Source: Paracoccus fontiphilus (GTDB taxonomy: Bacteria > Pseudomonadota > Alphaproteobacteria > Rhodobacterales > Rhodobacteraceae). From it: 64,000 nucleotides of DNA. The notes below the pieces were generated by a model. The model saw only the letters and a program-made list of their open reading frames with translations, did no database searches and was not told where the DNA came from. The DNA is taken from contig NZ_JAFNAW010000005.1 of NCBI RefSeq assembly GCF_017356265.1, forward strand, positions 1 to 64,000, written 5' to 3'. The translations under genes were made by a program, and so were the position numbers. Each line of letters opens with the position of its first letter. The first letter of the stretch is position 1. Of the stretch, positions 31,062 to 41,609 are shown in pieces.

Positions 31062-31694
31062 ATGAGCAGAGATTTCCAGGCCAAGGTTGGCCGTCGCATG
31101 GTGCTGAAGGGCGCGGCCGGCACCGCCGCGCTGGCTCTGGCGGGGTGCAGCAATGCGGTCGGCACCAATGCAGGCGCGCAACTGGACGCGCGCGTGGACG
31201 CGACGCACCAGTATCTGATCCAGAACTATCCGTCCGCGCAGGCCTTGGTGCAGAACGCCAAGGGCGTCCTCTACATGCCCCTGATGACCGAGGCCGCGCT
31301 TGGCATCGGCGGAGCCTATGGCCAGGGCGCGCTGCGGATCGGCGGGGCGACGGTGGACTATTATTCCGCCACCCGCGCCACGGTGGGCTTCCAGGCGGGC
31401 GCGCAGCAATATGCCCATGTGCTGATCTTCCAGACGGATGCGGCGCTGGCCTCGTTCCGGGCATCGCCCGGCTGGCTGGCGGGGGCCAACGCCTTCTACG
31501 CGATCCCGCAGGGGGGCATGGCGCTTGGCGCGGACACGATCACGGCGCAACTGCCGGTCGTGGCAATGATCTTCGGTCAGGCCGGGCTGATGGCCGGCGC
31601 CTCGATCGAGGGCACGAAATACACCCGCATCATCCCGTCCGAGATCCCGCAACTGGGCTTCGGCGGCATGGGCCTGCCGCAGATGGGCCGCTGA
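31062..31694 (+). CDS. Ysc84/DUF500-type lipid-binding lipoprotein
   Basis: A 210-residue exported protein. A twin-arginine pair (residues 11-12), a hydrophobic stretch and a lipobox LAGC ending at Cys29 indicate a lipoprotein, possibly exported by Tat. The mature part matches the SYLF/Ysc84 domain: LVQNAKGVLYMPLM, ALGIGGAYGQGALR, TVGFQAGAQQYAHVLIFQTDAAL and a C-terminal EGTKYTRI. This domain binds phosphoinositides in eukaryotes; its bacterial role is unknown. An in-frame GTG immediately precedes the ATG. Confidence 0.8.
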   Translation: MSRDFQAKVGRRMVLKGAAGTAALALAGCSNAVGTNAGAQLDARVDATHQYLIQNYPSAQALVQNAKGVLYMPLMTEAALGIGGAYGQGALRIGGATVDYYSATRATVGFQAGAQQYAHVLIFQTDAALASFRASPGWLAGANAFYAIPQGGMALGADTITAQLPVVAMIFGQAGLMAGASIEGTKYTRIIPSEIPQLGFGGMGLPQMGR

Positions 31695-31698
31695 ACCC

Positions 31699-32355
31699 CT
31701 AGCCCGAGGTCAGGTGACGCAGCCCATGCGTGACATCGGCGCGCACGGCCAGCCGCAGGGCGGGTTCGTCCCCCGCCCGCAGCGCGGCCAGGATCATGCG
31801 GTGGTGGCGCGGCGGCTCGTTCCGCTTCACCCGGCCATAGAGCGCACGCATGGTCGGCCCCAGTTGAAGCCAGATCGTTTCCAGCATCGCCAGCATCGCC
31901 GGGGCCTGCGCGCGCAAGTAAAGCATCCGGTGAAACTCAAGATTGCAGCGGATATAGCCCACCGCATCGTGGTTCTCGACCGCATCTGCAATCCGCGCGT
32001 TCATCTGCGCCAACCGGTCGATCAGCGCGAAATGCGCGCGTGGCAGGGCGCGGGCGGCCAGTTCCGGCTCGATCAGGGCGCGCAGCGCCGCCAGTTCCTC
32101 GATCCGGTCGTCCGACAGCGCGGGCGTGGTCACGCGGCCCGAGGCCGACAGGGTCAGCGCGCCTTCGGCCACCAGGCGGCGCACGGCCTCTCGCGCGGGG
32201 GTCATCGACAGGTGGTATTCGCGGGCGATGCCGCGCAGGGTCAGCGGCTTGCCGGGCGGCAGCTCGCCCAGCATGATCCGGCTGCGCAGGTTGCGATACA
32301 GCTTTTCATGGGCGGACGGATCGGTGGCTCGGGCGGGGGCGTTCATGGCCTGCAT
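31699..32355 (-). CDS. GntR-family (FadR-type) transcriptional regulator
   Basis: A 218-residue regulator with an N-terminal winged helix (about 20-85; LRSRIMLGELPPGKPLTLRG and SMTPAREAVRRLVAEGAL) and a C-terminal FCD ligand domain (ELAALRALIEPELAARAL, EFHRMLYLRAQAP, HHRMILAALRAGD). FCD regulators usually sense organic acids and control catabolic genes. Its target is not evident: the upstream neighbour on this strand is a metallopeptidase gene 22 bp away. It converges with the lipoprotein gene. Confidence 0.85.
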   Translation of the reverse strand: MQAMNAPARATDPSAHEKLYRNLRSRIMLGELPPGKPLTLRGIAREYHLSMTPAREAVRRLVAEGALTLSASGRVTTPALSDDRIEELAALRALIEPELAARALPRAHFALIDRLAQMNARIADAVENHDAVGYIRCNLEFHRMLYLRAQAPAMLAMLETIWLQLGPTMRALYGRVKRNEPPRHHRMILAALRAGDEPALRLAVRADVTHGLRHLTSG

Positions 32356-32377
32356 GTGATCACAAACCGCGCCTTCG

Positions 32378-33076
32378 TCAATCCCCCGCAGGGTCGCGGA
32401 ACTGCCACGCCATCAGGTCCGACCCGTGCCGCCGCAGCCAGTCGCGTTGGGGCGCATAGTCGGGCATCAGCCCCGCGACGGCCGCCCAGAAACGCGGCGA
32501 ATGATCCATGTGGCGCAGATGCGCGACCTCGTGGGCTGCGACATAGTCCAGCACCGCGGGCGGCGCCATCGCCAACCGCCAGGAAAACATCAGCCGTCCG
32601 TCGGATGTGCAACTGCCCCAGCGCGACCGCGTGTCGCGCAGCACGATCGCCCTGTAGCTGCGACCAAGCGCCCCCGCATGACGGTCGCAGGCCATCCGCA
32701 GCTGCTGCATGGCCAGATGCTTCAGATAGGCCTGCACCACCGGACCTGCGGGCCGGCCTGCGGGCACCAGCAGGGCGCCGCCCGCGGCCCCGGCCACGCG
32801 AATGGCGGCGGGGGTCAGCACCATCGCCTGGCCCGCGATCGGCACCGCGGCCCCGTGCCGGACGATGCTGGGCGCGGGCCGCCGTTCGGACGCCTGCAGC
32901 AGCCAGCGGGACTTCGCCTCGGCAAAGGCGGCGCCATCGGACAGCGCCACATGCGCGGGCAGCGTCAGCACCACCGGCCCCCCGTCGCGCGGCACCCGCA
33001 GCGTCATGCGCCGCGCCCTGGCCGAGCGCCGCCAGGTGATCCGCATCCCATTGCCGATGGTAAATGCCTCGGCCAT
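32378..33076 (-). CDS. YgjP/DUF45-family zinc metallopeptidase-like protein
   Basis: A 232-residue protein with the SprT/YgjP metallopeptidase core. The sequence LDYVAAHEVAHLRHMDHSPRFW carries HExxH plus the third zinc-ligand His, preceded by the family motif DTRSRWGSCTSDGRLMFSWRL. Substrates are unknown; some relatives are linked to nucleic-acid or toxin systems, with no sign of that here. The ATG at 33076 is preferred because the 51 extra N-terminal codons of the open frame overlap the divergent promoter region and are unconserved in character. Confidence 0.8.
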   Translation of the reverse strand: MAEAFTIGNGMRITWRRSARARRMTLRVPRDGGPVVLTLPAHVALSDGAAFAEAKSRWLLQASERRPAPSIVRHGAAVPIAGQAMVLTPAAIRVAGAAGGALLVPAGRPAGPVVQAYLKHLAMQQLRMACDRHAGALGRSYRAIVLRDTRSRWGSCTSDGRLMFSWRLAMAPPAVLDYVAAHEVAHLRHMDHSPRFWAAVAGLMPDYAPQRDWLRRHGSDLMAWQFRDPAGD

Positions 33077-33187
33077 CCGCCTGCCCTTGCCTTGCCCTGC
33101 GCTTGCTGCCAGAAAAGCCTTTGACACCCTCCGGCACCTGTGGCAGGGGGTCCACCGATTTCCTAAACGCGGCGGAAGGAGAATGCC

Positions 33188-33502
33188 ATGCCCAAAGAGG
33201 AATGGGGCACGAAACGCCTGTGCCCGCACTGCGCGACGCGGTTCTATGACCTGCGCGCCAACCCGATGACCTGCCCCGCCTGCGGGAACACGTTCACGCT
33301 TGAAAGCCTGACCGACAGTCGCGGCAAGACGCTGGTCACCGAAAAGACCGCCGTCCGCGACGACGACGACCTGGTCGACGACGACGAGGATCTGGGCGAC
33401 GATGCCGGCGATCTGGACGACGATCTGCTGGAGGAAGACGATGACGACGGCGACGTGTCGCTGGACGACATCGCCGACGTCGCCGACAACGACGAGGAAT
33501 GA
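33188..33502 (+). CDS. FYDLN-acid (TIGR02300) zinc-ribbon protein
   Basis: A 104-residue alphaproteobacterial protein of unknown function. An N-terminal zinc ribbon is formed by C12, C15, C29 and C32 around the signature RFYDL. From about residue 58 to the end the chain is almost entirely Asp, Glu and small residues, a strongly acidic, probably disordered tail. A good GGAAGGAG site precedes the ATG and an intrinsic terminator follows, so it is monocistronic. RNA-polymerase or nucleoid association is imaginable from zinc ribbon plus acidic tail, but is inference only. Confidence 0.88.
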   Translation: MPKEEWGTKRLCPHCATRFYDLRANPMTCPACGNTFTLESLTDSRGKTLVTEKTAVRDDDDLVDDDEDLGDDAGDLDDDLLEEDDDDGDVSLDDIADVADNDEE

Positions 33503-33505
33503 CGC

Positions 33506-33537
33506 AAAGGCCGGTCGCAGGACCGGCCTTTTTCTTT
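33506..33537 (+). terminator. Intrinsic terminator of the FYDLN gene
   Basis: AAGGCCGGTC (33507-33516) pairs with GACCGGCCTT (33521-33530) across a four-base loop, and TTTCTTTT follows directly. The stop codon is three bases upstream. Confidence 0.92.
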
Positions 33538-33604
33538 TGCGGAACGGCTTCGCCCCGGTTTCAGGCCGCGTCCGGGGTTCTTCGTCCCCGATGGCGTGGG
33601 ACGC

Positions 33605-34045
33605 CTAGTTGAAGGTATGCACCCTCAGCTTCAGGCTGCCGTCGTCCTGCTTTTCAAAGACATGGGTCGCCACCCCGCCCCACGGCTGTTCGGCGCCGCT
33701 GGCATCCTTGCCCGTGGCGGACCACTTGGCCGTGCCGACCAGCATGTCGTCATCGCCATGCGCTTCTATCAGTTCCAGCTTGTGACCCGTCACGCCCATG
33801 TCGAAAAGGCCGCCGAAGAACTTCTCGACCCCGTCCGGCCCCTTGATGACGTCATGCGTGGCGGGCAGAAAGATTGCATCCTGCCCGTAGAATGCGGCAA
33901 CGGCCTTTGCATCACCCGCGTTGAAGGCTGCGTCCCACGCCGAATATGCGGCCTGGACGTCGTCTGCGGGATCGGCACCGGCACCAGTGGCTGCAGAAAG
34001 GCAAACACACAGCACCGCAGACATCAAGGTCAAAGACCTGACCAT
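33605..34045 (-). CDS. Exported SnoaL/DUF4440-type NTF2-like protein
   Basis: A 146-residue protein with a cleavable signal peptide (about 1-24, ending near GAGA) and one NTF2-like cone domain: AYSAWDAAFNAGDAKAVAAFYGQDAIFLP at the start and GVATHVFEKQDDGSLKLRVHTFN at the end match the calcium/calmodulin-kinase-association/SnoaL-like group. The catalytic function is unknown; periplasmic members may bind small ligands. It is isolated and precedes the guaB duplication. Confidence 0.78.
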   Translation of the reverse strand: MVRSLTLMSAVLCVCLSAATGAGADPADDVQAAYSAWDAAFNAGDAKAVAAFYGQDAIFLPATHDVIKGPDGVEKFFGGLFDMGVTGHKLELIEAHGDDDMLVGTAKWSATGKDASGAEQPWGGVATHVFEKQDDGSLKLRVHTFN

Positions 34046-34280
34046 GACTCCCTCCTGCGTTTACGGGACGCGACACCCCGCGCCCCTGCAAATCATACAC
34101 TTTTTCCGCAGTTTTGTAGAGAGCGCGAACCGGTCGCCGGATCGTGCCAGGCATGGATCGATGCCGCCGATGCACCGGAAGGGATGGCCGTGCCCGCAGA
34201 GGTCAGGCAGCCATGGACGGCTTGAAAACCGGCGCGCAGAACGGTGCCCCGCCTGCGCTGCCGGGTGTCAAAAGTCTCGA
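34046..34280. other. Intergenic stretch before the guaB fragment
   Basis: No gene is seen. It lies upstream of the NTF2-like gene and downstream of the displaced guaB end, so it probably contained the original guaB terminator region and contains the promoter of the NTF2-like gene. No clear hairpin with a T-run was found. Confidence 0.4.
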
Positions 34281-34337
34281 TCAGCCCAGACGATAGTTCG
34301 GGCTCTCTCTTGTGATCTGGACGTCGTGGACGTGACT
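34281..34337 (-). pseudogene. Displaced 3' end of guaB (last 18 codons and stop)
   Basis: The minus strand encodes [18 protein letters not shown] followed by TGA, identical in protein sequence to the C-terminus of the intact guaB 0.88 kb away. At DNA level 34312-34334 and 35194-35216 are the same 23 bases, while synonymous positions closer to the stop differ. The copy uses GC-rich host-like codons (GGC, CTG, CGT, TGA), whereas the intact gene ends with GGA, CTT, AGA and TAA. This is what integration of an element into the 3' end of guaB, with replacement of the gene's tail, would leave behind. Confidence 0.75.
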
Positions 34338-35162
34338 GCCACCACCAAATACCTACCGCCTTTCAGATACTTAGAAAACAACCGCATCAGTGCACATCAG
34401 CTGATTCGCGAAAAATCTCAGCTTTTGAACCAAAAAGCAGGCAAAAGTAACGCCGCACAAACGCGTAGTTCACCTCACCAGACAACGCCAAGATTGCCCA
34501 GCCGCCTCTGTTTTGTGCCCGAGCATCATGATTAAGATCTCTCGCTCTTCACTCGTGAGGCCTCGCTTGCCCCGCCGAGTGCTCATGGAGAGTAGGTCAA
34601 GGTATGGGGAAGGGAGAGCCGCTCGGTTGCTGGAGGTTCTCTTCGCAGTCTGCTTTTTCATGATGGGCCTTGTTGTTGGTTGCCCACGGAAAAAGGTATC
34701 GAGTGCCCGATTTGGGAAAACAAAGTTTGAATCGCTGTGTAGTTATGGAAGAGCGATTACCCGGTACAGCCGACAAACAATGTAAATATTTGAAACATAT
34801 AGTGAAATTTACTAACATCACGGCCGACAGGTCGCCGACATTGGAAGTCACCTTCAGAGCCGCTTTTTGTGACTGCGCTGGATGCGCAGCAATGACCGCC
34901 AGTCTGAGTGGTGACGTTAAGTCCAGCTTTCATGCCTGTAGGTACAACAGCCCGGCCATTTAGTAGCGCGCGTCGGAACAGTCATTGCCCGATGCACACC
35001 ATGCATCAGTAACGTTAGAAGACTATCTTTTTTTGCATCAGCAAAATCACTGATGCGTTGTCCAGTTCAGGGTATGTTCTGACCAGTTGTCACTTTGTTC
35101 TACCTAAAAGCGCCGAGGCGTTTTCTGCCTCGGCGCTTAAAATATCATTAAAATTTTATAGG
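34338..35162. other. AT-richer segment between the two guaB ends; possible relic of an integrated element
   Basis: About 0.8 kb with visibly lower GC than its surroundings and no recognisable protein on either strand. The longest frames (about 60-100 codons) lack family motifs. It is bounded by the duplicated guaB tails. It contains a small inverted repeat GCATCAG/CTGATGC (35035-35041 and 35050-35056) preceded by a T-run, and the terminator now used by guaB. No integrase gene remains. Confidence 0.5.
35104..35138 (-). terminator. Intrinsic terminator of guaB
   Basis: A perfect 12-bp stem AAGCGCCGAGGC (35108-35119) with 35127-35138 encloses a seven-base loop. On the minus strand the stem runs into CTTTTAG. 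It lies about 25 bp past the guaB stop, inside the segment bounded by the guaB-end duplication. Confidence 0.85.
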
Positions 35163-36881
<1,719 letters not shown>

Positions 36882-38009
36882 ATGAAAAAAATCCTGACCG
36901 GCGGCGCCGCATTGCTGATCTCGGCCTCGCCACTCGTCGCGGGGGGGATCGAACGTGCGCCGCAGTCCCTGTCGGTGCTGTTCGAGGAAGGAAACTACGC
37001 CGAGTTGAGCTTTGGCGGCGTCGACCCGACGGTCGAGGGAACGGATATCGCGGGCTTCGACACCGGCGACGTGGCGCAGGGCTATGGCTTCGTGGGGCTG
37101 GCCTACAAGCACCAGTTCACCGACAACCTGTCGGCTGCCGTCATCATGGAACAGCCGTTCGGCGCGGACATCCGCTATCCGCTGGCGCCCGCCGGATCGC
37201 CGGTCCTGGGCGGCACGCGGGTCGAGGTGAACTCGACCACCCTGACGGCCCTGGCGCGCTACAGGTTCGAGAACAACTTCTCGATCCATGGCGGCATCCG
37301 CGCGTCGAACGCGGATGGCGGTGTGACGCTGGATGGCGGCGGGTACCTGACGACCGCAGGCTACAACCTGGACATCGACGACGAATGGGGCGTCGGCTAT
37401 GTCATCGGCGCGGCCTACGAGATCCCGGAAATCGCCGGCCGCGTCTCGCTGACCTACAACTCGCCGATCGAACATGACTTCAACATGACCGAATCCGGCG
37501 GCCCGCTGCCGATCGCGTTCAATGGCGACTATACCGTCAAGACGCCGCGCAGCTGGACCCTGGAAGGCCAGACCGGCATCGCGCCCGACACGCTTCTGTT
37601 CGGCTCGATCCGCTGGGTGAAGTGGTCCGAATTCGTGGTGGACAACTTCCTGTTCCCCATCGCCACCCCCGGCGGAGAGATCCCGCTGGTCGAGGTCGAG
37701 GATACCACCACCTACACCATCGGCCTGGGCCGCAAGTTCACAGAAAACTGGTCCGGCTCGGTCTCGTTCCTTTACGAGCCAAGCGAAGGCGAGACGGCCT
37801 CGCCGCTGGCGCCGACCAATGGCCGCAAGGCCGTCACGCTTGCCGCCATCTACACGATGGACAACATCAAGATCACCTCGGGCATCAGCTATGCCAAGCT
37901 GAGCGACGCCGACTTGGGGATCGGGGTCAGCGGCAACAAGACCACCGTTGCCACCATGGACGACGGCCACGCCTGGGGCGTCGGCGTCCGCGTGGGCTAC
38001 AGCTTCTGA
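36882..38009 (+). CDS. FadL/OmpP1/TodX-type outer-membrane transport protein
   Basis: A 375-residue outer-membrane beta-barrel. A signal peptide covers about residues 1-20 (KKILTGGAALLISASPLVAG). The mature start GGIERAPQSLSVLFEEGNYAELSFG and the barrel strands ending with an aromatic final residue (GVRVGYSF) match the FadL family, which carries hydrophobic compounds such as long-chain fatty acids across the outer membrane. Relatives also take up aromatic hydrocarbons, so the exact substrate is open. It is monocistronic with its own terminator. Confidence 0.85.
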   Translation: MKKILTGGAALLISASPLVAGGIERAPQSLSVLFEEGNYAELSFGGVDPTVEGTDIAGFDTGDVAQGYGFVGLAYKHQFTDNLSAAVIMEQPFGADIRYPLAPAGSPVLGGTRVEVNSTTLTALARYRFENNFSIHGGIRASNADGGVTLDGGGYLTTAGYNLDIDDEWGVGYVIGAAYEIPEIAGRVSLTYNSPIEHDFNMTESGGPLPIAFNGDYTVKTPRSWTLEGQTGIAPDTLLFGSIRWVKWSEFVVDNFLFPIATPGGEIPLVEVEDTTTYTIGLGRKFTENWSGSVSFLYEPSEGETASPLAPTNGRKAVTLAAIYTMDNIKITSGISYAKLSDADLGIGVSGNKTTVATMDDGHAWGVGVRVGYSF

Positions 38010-38031
38010 ACCTGCCGCCATTCGAAACGGC

Positions 38032-38060
38032 AAGGCTCCGCCCCAAGGCGGGGCCTTTGC
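38032..38060 (+). terminator. Hairpin terminator of the FadL-type gene
   Basis: AAGGCTCCGCC (38032-38042) pairs with GGCGGGGCCTT (38047-38057), with one G-T pair and a four-base loop, followed by TGCTTT. The T-run is weak. It begins 22 bp past the stop and ends about 38 bp before the next start. Confidence 0.7.
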
Positions 38061-38097
38061 TTTCCGTGACCTGCGCATTACCTATGCCCGCGAAACG

Positions 38098-38970
38098 ATG
38101 GGGCATCCGATGATCTATGGCAGCGGCAGCGAATGGTTGGGGACAGGCGCAAGGCGCGTCGTCCTGTTCGGGATGTCGGGCCTTGGCAAGACCTATCTGG
38201 CCAACATGCTGCGCGACGCGGGCGACTGGTTCCACTACTCGGTCGATTACCGGATCGGCACCCGCTACATGGGCGAATTCATCGCCGACAACTTCAAGCG
38301 CGAGGCGATGAAGGTTCCCTTCCTGCGCCAGTTGCTGCTGTCCGACAGCATCTATGTCGCCAGCAACATCACCTTCGACAACCTGGCGCCGCTTTCCACC
38401 TATCTGGGCAAGCCCGGCAGCCCGTCGCGCGGGGGCCTGCCCTTCGACGAATACTGCCTGCGCCAGAACCAGCACCGCCGGGCCGAGATCGCGTCCCTGC
38501 TGGACACGCGCCACTTCATGGATCGCGCCCGCGACATCTATGCCATCCCGCATTTCGTCTGCGACAGCGGCGGGTCCATCTGCGAGGTCGTGGACCCCGA
38601 AGACCCTGCCGACCCGGTGCTGTCCGCGCTTGAACGCGACCTGCTGATGGTGTGGATCAAGGGGTCGGACGCGCACACCGCCGAACTGGTGCGCCGCTTC
38701 GACAAGGCGCCGAAGCCCATGTATTACCAGCCCCAGTTCCTGGAAAAGGCCTGGATCGCCTATCGTGTCGAAAAGGGCCTGGAAGGGGACGAGGTCAACC
38801 CCGACGACTTCATCCGCTGGACCTATGCGCGCGCGCTGGCGCACCGCCAGCCGCGTTATCAGGCGATGGCGCGGCGCGGCGTCACCGTCCTGGCCGAAGA
38901 GGTCGCCGAAGTCCGCAGTCCGGCGGATTTCAACGCCCTGATCGCCCGCGCCATCGACCGCAAGGAATAA
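38098..38970 (+). CDS. P-loop ATPase of unknown function upstream of metA
   Basis: A 290-residue soluble protein with a clear Walker A GMSGLGKT (residues 25-32) but no recognised family beyond that. Other landmarks are HYSVDYRIGTRYMGEF, SNITFDNLAPLSTYLGKPG and the C-terminal RYQAMARRGVTVLAEEV. The overall look suggests a small nucleotide- or metabolite-kinase-like protein, which is inference. The ATG at 38098 is used; another in-frame ATG at 38110 is equally possible and no strong ribosome site decides. The stop is three bases before metA, so the genes are co-transcribed. Confidence 0.7.
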   Translation: MGHPMIYGSGSEWLGTGARRVVLFGMSGLGKTYLANMLRDAGDWFHYSVDYRIGTRYMGEFIADNFKREAMKVPFLRQLLLSDSIYVASNITFDNLAPLSTYLGKPGSPSRGGLPFDEYCLRQNQHRRAEIASLLDTRHFMDRARDIYAIPHFVCDSGGSICEVVDPEDPADPVLSALERDLLMVWIKGSDAHTAELVRRFDKAPKPMYYQPQFLEKAWIAYRVEKGLEGDEVNPDDFIRWTYARALAHRQPRYQAMARRGVTVLAEEVAEVRSPADFNALIARAIDRKE

Positions 38971-38973
38971 GCC

Positions 38974-39900
38974 ATGCCCATCACGCTCAACGAGAACCTG
39001 CCCGCCTATCGCATCCTGTCGGACGAGGGCGTGATGGTCATGTCTCCGGGCCGGGCCGCGACGCAGGACATCCGGCCGTTGCGCATCGGGCTGCTGAACC
39101 TGATGCCCAAGAAGATCCAGACGGAAAACCAGTTCGCCCGGCTGATCGGCGCCACGCCCCTGCAGATCGACTTCCAACTGATCCGCATGTCCGACCACGA
39201 AAGCCGCAACACGGCCGCCGACCACATGGAAAGCTTCTATCGCCCCTTCCGCGAGGTCGAGGCGACGGGCGAGAAGTTCGACGGCCTCGTCATCACCGGC
39301 GCCCCGGTCGAATTGCTGCCCTTCGAGGAGGTGACCTACTGGGACGAACTGACCCGCGTCTTCGACTGGACGCAAAGCCATGTCCATTCGACCTTCGGCG
39401 TCTGCTGGGGCGGCATGGCGATGGCCTGGCATTTCCACCGGCTGGAAAAGCACCCGCTGGACCACAAGGCCTTCGGCTGCTTCCGCCACCACAACCACGC
39501 CCCCGCCTCGCCCTATCTGCGCGGGTTTTCCGACGACGTCCTGGTTCCGGTCAGCCGCTGGACGGAAATCCGCCAATCCGACGTGGACGCCCGCCCTGCC
39601 CTGCGCACGCTGCTGGCCAGCGATCAGTGCGGCCCCTGCCTGCTTGAAGATGCGGGGCATCGCGCGCTGTATATCTTCAACCACCTGGAATACGACAGCA
39701 CGACGCTGAAGGAAGAATACGACCGCGACGTGGCCGCCGGAAAGCCGATCAACGTGCCCGCCAACTACTATCCCGACGACGATCCGTCGCGGGCGCCGTC
39801 GAACCGCTGGCGCAGCCATGCGCATCTGCTCTACGGTAACTGGATCAACGAGATCTACCAGACGACGGAATACGACCTGTCCCGCATCGGCGAAGGATAA
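38974..39900 (+). CDS. metA: Homoserine O-acetyltransferase, MetA type
   Basis: Acylates homoserine at the start of methionine synthesis. The 308-residue protein has the catalytic Cys in GVCWGG (C144), the His-Glu pair in IFNHLEYD and [12 protein letters not shown] near the N-terminus. The acyl-CoA specificity position reads Glu (E113, in [12 protein letters not shown]); in characterised MetA proteins Glu there goes with acetyl-CoA and Gly with succinyl-CoA. So acetyl transfer is predicted despite the succinyltransferase label usually attached. It lies between the ATPase gene and ppk2. Confidence 0.93.
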   Translation: MPITLNENLPAYRILSDEGVMVMSPGRAATQDIRPLRIGLLNLMPKKIQTENQFARLIGATPLQIDFQLIRMSDHESRNTAADHMESFYRPFREVEATGEKFDGLVITGAPVELLPFEEVTYWDELTRVFDWTQSHVHSTFGVCWGGMAMAWHFHRLEKHPLDHKAFGCFRHHNHAPASPYLRGFSDDVLVPVSRWTEIRQSDVDARPALRTLLASDQCGPCLLEDAGHRALYIFNHLEYDSTTLKEEYDRDVAAGKPINVPANYYPDDDPSRAPSNRWRSHAHLLYGNWINEIYQTTEYDLSRIGEG

Positions 39901-39904
39901 GCTC

Positions 39905-40783
39905 ATGGCGAAGACCCCGGACCTGCCCCTGGTCGGCAAGATCACCGAGGCGCTGAAGGCCGCCCCGTCCGAGATCCGCAAGGCGCTGAAGGGGGCGGGA
40001 AAGAACGACATCCTGGATCCGGGCTATCCCTACCGGCAGGAAATCGACTCGAAGACCTATGACGCGAAGATGGACCAGTTGCAGCTGCAACTGGTGCGTC
40101 TGATGCGCGACGTCGTCGCCACCAGGAAGCGCCTGGTCGTCCTGTTCGAGGGGCGCGATGCCGCCGGCAAGGGCAGCACCATCGAACGGCTGCGCGAGAA
40201 CCTGAACCCGCGTTCCGCCAATATCGTGGCCCTTCCGACCCCCTCCAGCCGCGAGGCAAGCCAGTGGTATTTCCAGCGCTATGTGGACTGGCTTCCCGCC
40301 GCCGGGGAAATCGCGCTGTTCGACCGAAGCTGGTACAACCGCGGCGTGGTGGAACGCGTGTTCGGCTTTTCCACCGAACAGCAGCGCAACGCCTTCTTCC
40401 GCCAGTTGCCCAGCTTCGAACAGACCCTGGTCGATGACGGCATCATCCTGGTCAAGCTGTGGCTGAACGTCGGCCGGGCCGAGCAGATGCGCCGTTTCCT
40501 CGACCGGGAAAGCGACCCGCTGAAGCAGTGGAAGCTGTCCTCGATCGACGTTGACGGGCTGGCCAAGTGGGACGACTACACGGTGGCGATCCGCGACACG
40601 CTGAACCTGTCCCATTCGCCCATCGCCCCCTGGACCGTGATCCGGTCCGACGACAAGCGCCGCGCGCGGATTGCCGCGATCCAGACCGTGCTGAACGCGG
40701 TGGATTACGCGGGCAAGGACAGCGACGCCATCGGCAGTCCCGATCCCGCGATCACCGGCGGGCCGGAACTGCTGGACCGATAG
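39905..40783 (+). CDS. ppk2: Polyphosphate kinase 2
   Basis: Uses polyphosphate to phosphorylate nucleotides, usually NDP to NTP. The 292-residue protein has Walker [13 protein letters not shown] (about 83-94), the lid region [15 protein letters not shown] (Walker B Asp just before it) and [11 protein letters not shown], all diagnostic of class PPK2 enzymes. The ATG at 39905 is four bases after the metA stop; a frame extending 29 codons upstream overlaps metA and is rejected. Location in a methionine-related run is unexplained. Confidence 0.92.
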   Translation: MAKTPDLPLVGKITEALKAAPSEIRKALKGAGKNDILDPGYPYRQEIDSKTYDAKMDQLQLQLVRLMRDVVATRKRLVVLFEGRDAAGKGSTIERLRENLNPRSANIVALPTPSSREASQWYFQRYVDWLPAAGEIALFDRSWYNRGVVERVFGFSTEQQRNAFFRQLPSFEQTLVDDGIILVKLWLNVGRAEQMRRFLDRESDPLKQWKLSSIDVDGLAKWDDYTVAIRDTLNLSHSPIAPWTVIRSDDKRRARIAAIQTVLNAVDYAGKDSDAIGSPDPAITGGPELLDR

Positions 40784-40792
40784 GAGAGCGTC

Positions 40793-41515
40793 ATGGAGCT
40801 GAAGAACAGCCGCGCCATCGTGACCGGAGGCGCATCGGGCCTGGGGGCGGCGACGGCGGCCTGGTTCCGCAAGCAGGGCGCGGCGGTCGTGGTCCTGGAT
40901 CGAGAGCCGGGCGACGACCCGGATCATGTGCAGGCGGACGTGACATCGGCCGACAGCGCGGCGGCGGCGGTCGACCGTGCGGCGCGGATCATGGGCGGCA
41001 TCGACATCTGCGTGAACTGCGCGGGCGTGGTGATCGGCGAAAAGACCGTGGGGCGGAACGGGCCGCACGACCTCGACGCCTTTCGCCGCGTGGTCGAGGT
41101 GAACCTGATCGGCAGCTTCAACGTGCTGCGGCTGGCGACGGTGGAAATGGCGAAGAACGGGCGGACGGAAAACGGCGTGATCGTCAACACGGCCTCGATC
41201 GCCGCCTTCGACGGGCAGAAGGGCCAGGCGGCCTATGCGGCATCGAAGGCCGGGATCGCGGGCATGACCCTGCCGCTCGCGCGCGATCTGGCGGGGCTGA
41301 ACATCCGCGTCTGCGCCATCGCGCCCGGCATCTTCGCCACGCCGATGCTGCGCGGGTTGCCGCAGGATGTGCAGGACGGTCTGGCCGCCGACATCCCCTT
41401 CCCGTCCCGTCTGGGCGACCCGGGGGAATTCGCCCGCCTGGCCGCCCATATTGTCGAGAATGCCTATCTGAACGGCGAGGTGATCCGCCTGGACGGCGCG
41501 TTGCGGATGCGCTGA
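40793..41515 (+). CDS. Short-chain dehydrogenase/reductase, 3-hydroxyacyl-CoA dehydrogenase type II-like
   Basis: A 240-residue Rossmann-fold NAD(H) oxidoreductase. TGGASGLG (residues 11-18) binds the cofactor, CAGV replaces the usual NAG structural motif, and the catalytic set is Ser in NTASIAAF and YAASK. The C-terminal APGIFATPML and DPGEFARLAAHIVEN match the human HSD17B10/FadB2-type group that oxidises 3-hydroxyacyl-CoA. The gene starts nine bases after ppk2 with GGAGAG upstream, probably last in that transcript. Confidence 0.85.
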   Translation: MELKNSRAIVTGGASGLGAATAAWFRKQGAAVVVLDREPGDDPDHVQADVTSADSAAAAVDRAARIMGGIDICVNCAGVVIGEKTVGRNGPHDLDAFRRVVEVNLIGSFNVLRLATVEMAKNGRTENGVIVNTASIAAFDGQKGQAAYAASKAGIAGMTLPLARDLAGLNIRVCAIAPGIFATPMLRGLPQDVQDGLAADIPFPSRLGDPGEFARLAAHIVENAYLNGEVIRLDGALRMR

Positions 41516-41609
41516 TCAACGGTCCTTGACTGGCGCGCGATGCCCTTGCGCGGCGGTTTTCACGCCGCTAGCGTTCGGGACGAACCGCCCAACAGGAAGG
41601 CCCGATTTC

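Noticed and set aside
34470-34661. 63-codon minus-strand frame with MLGHK, reminiscent of the LGH motif of tyrosine recombinases, inside the guaB-flanked segment
   Set aside because: No catalytic Arg, HxxR or Tyr follows; a five-residue match in a short frame is not enough to call an integrase remnant.
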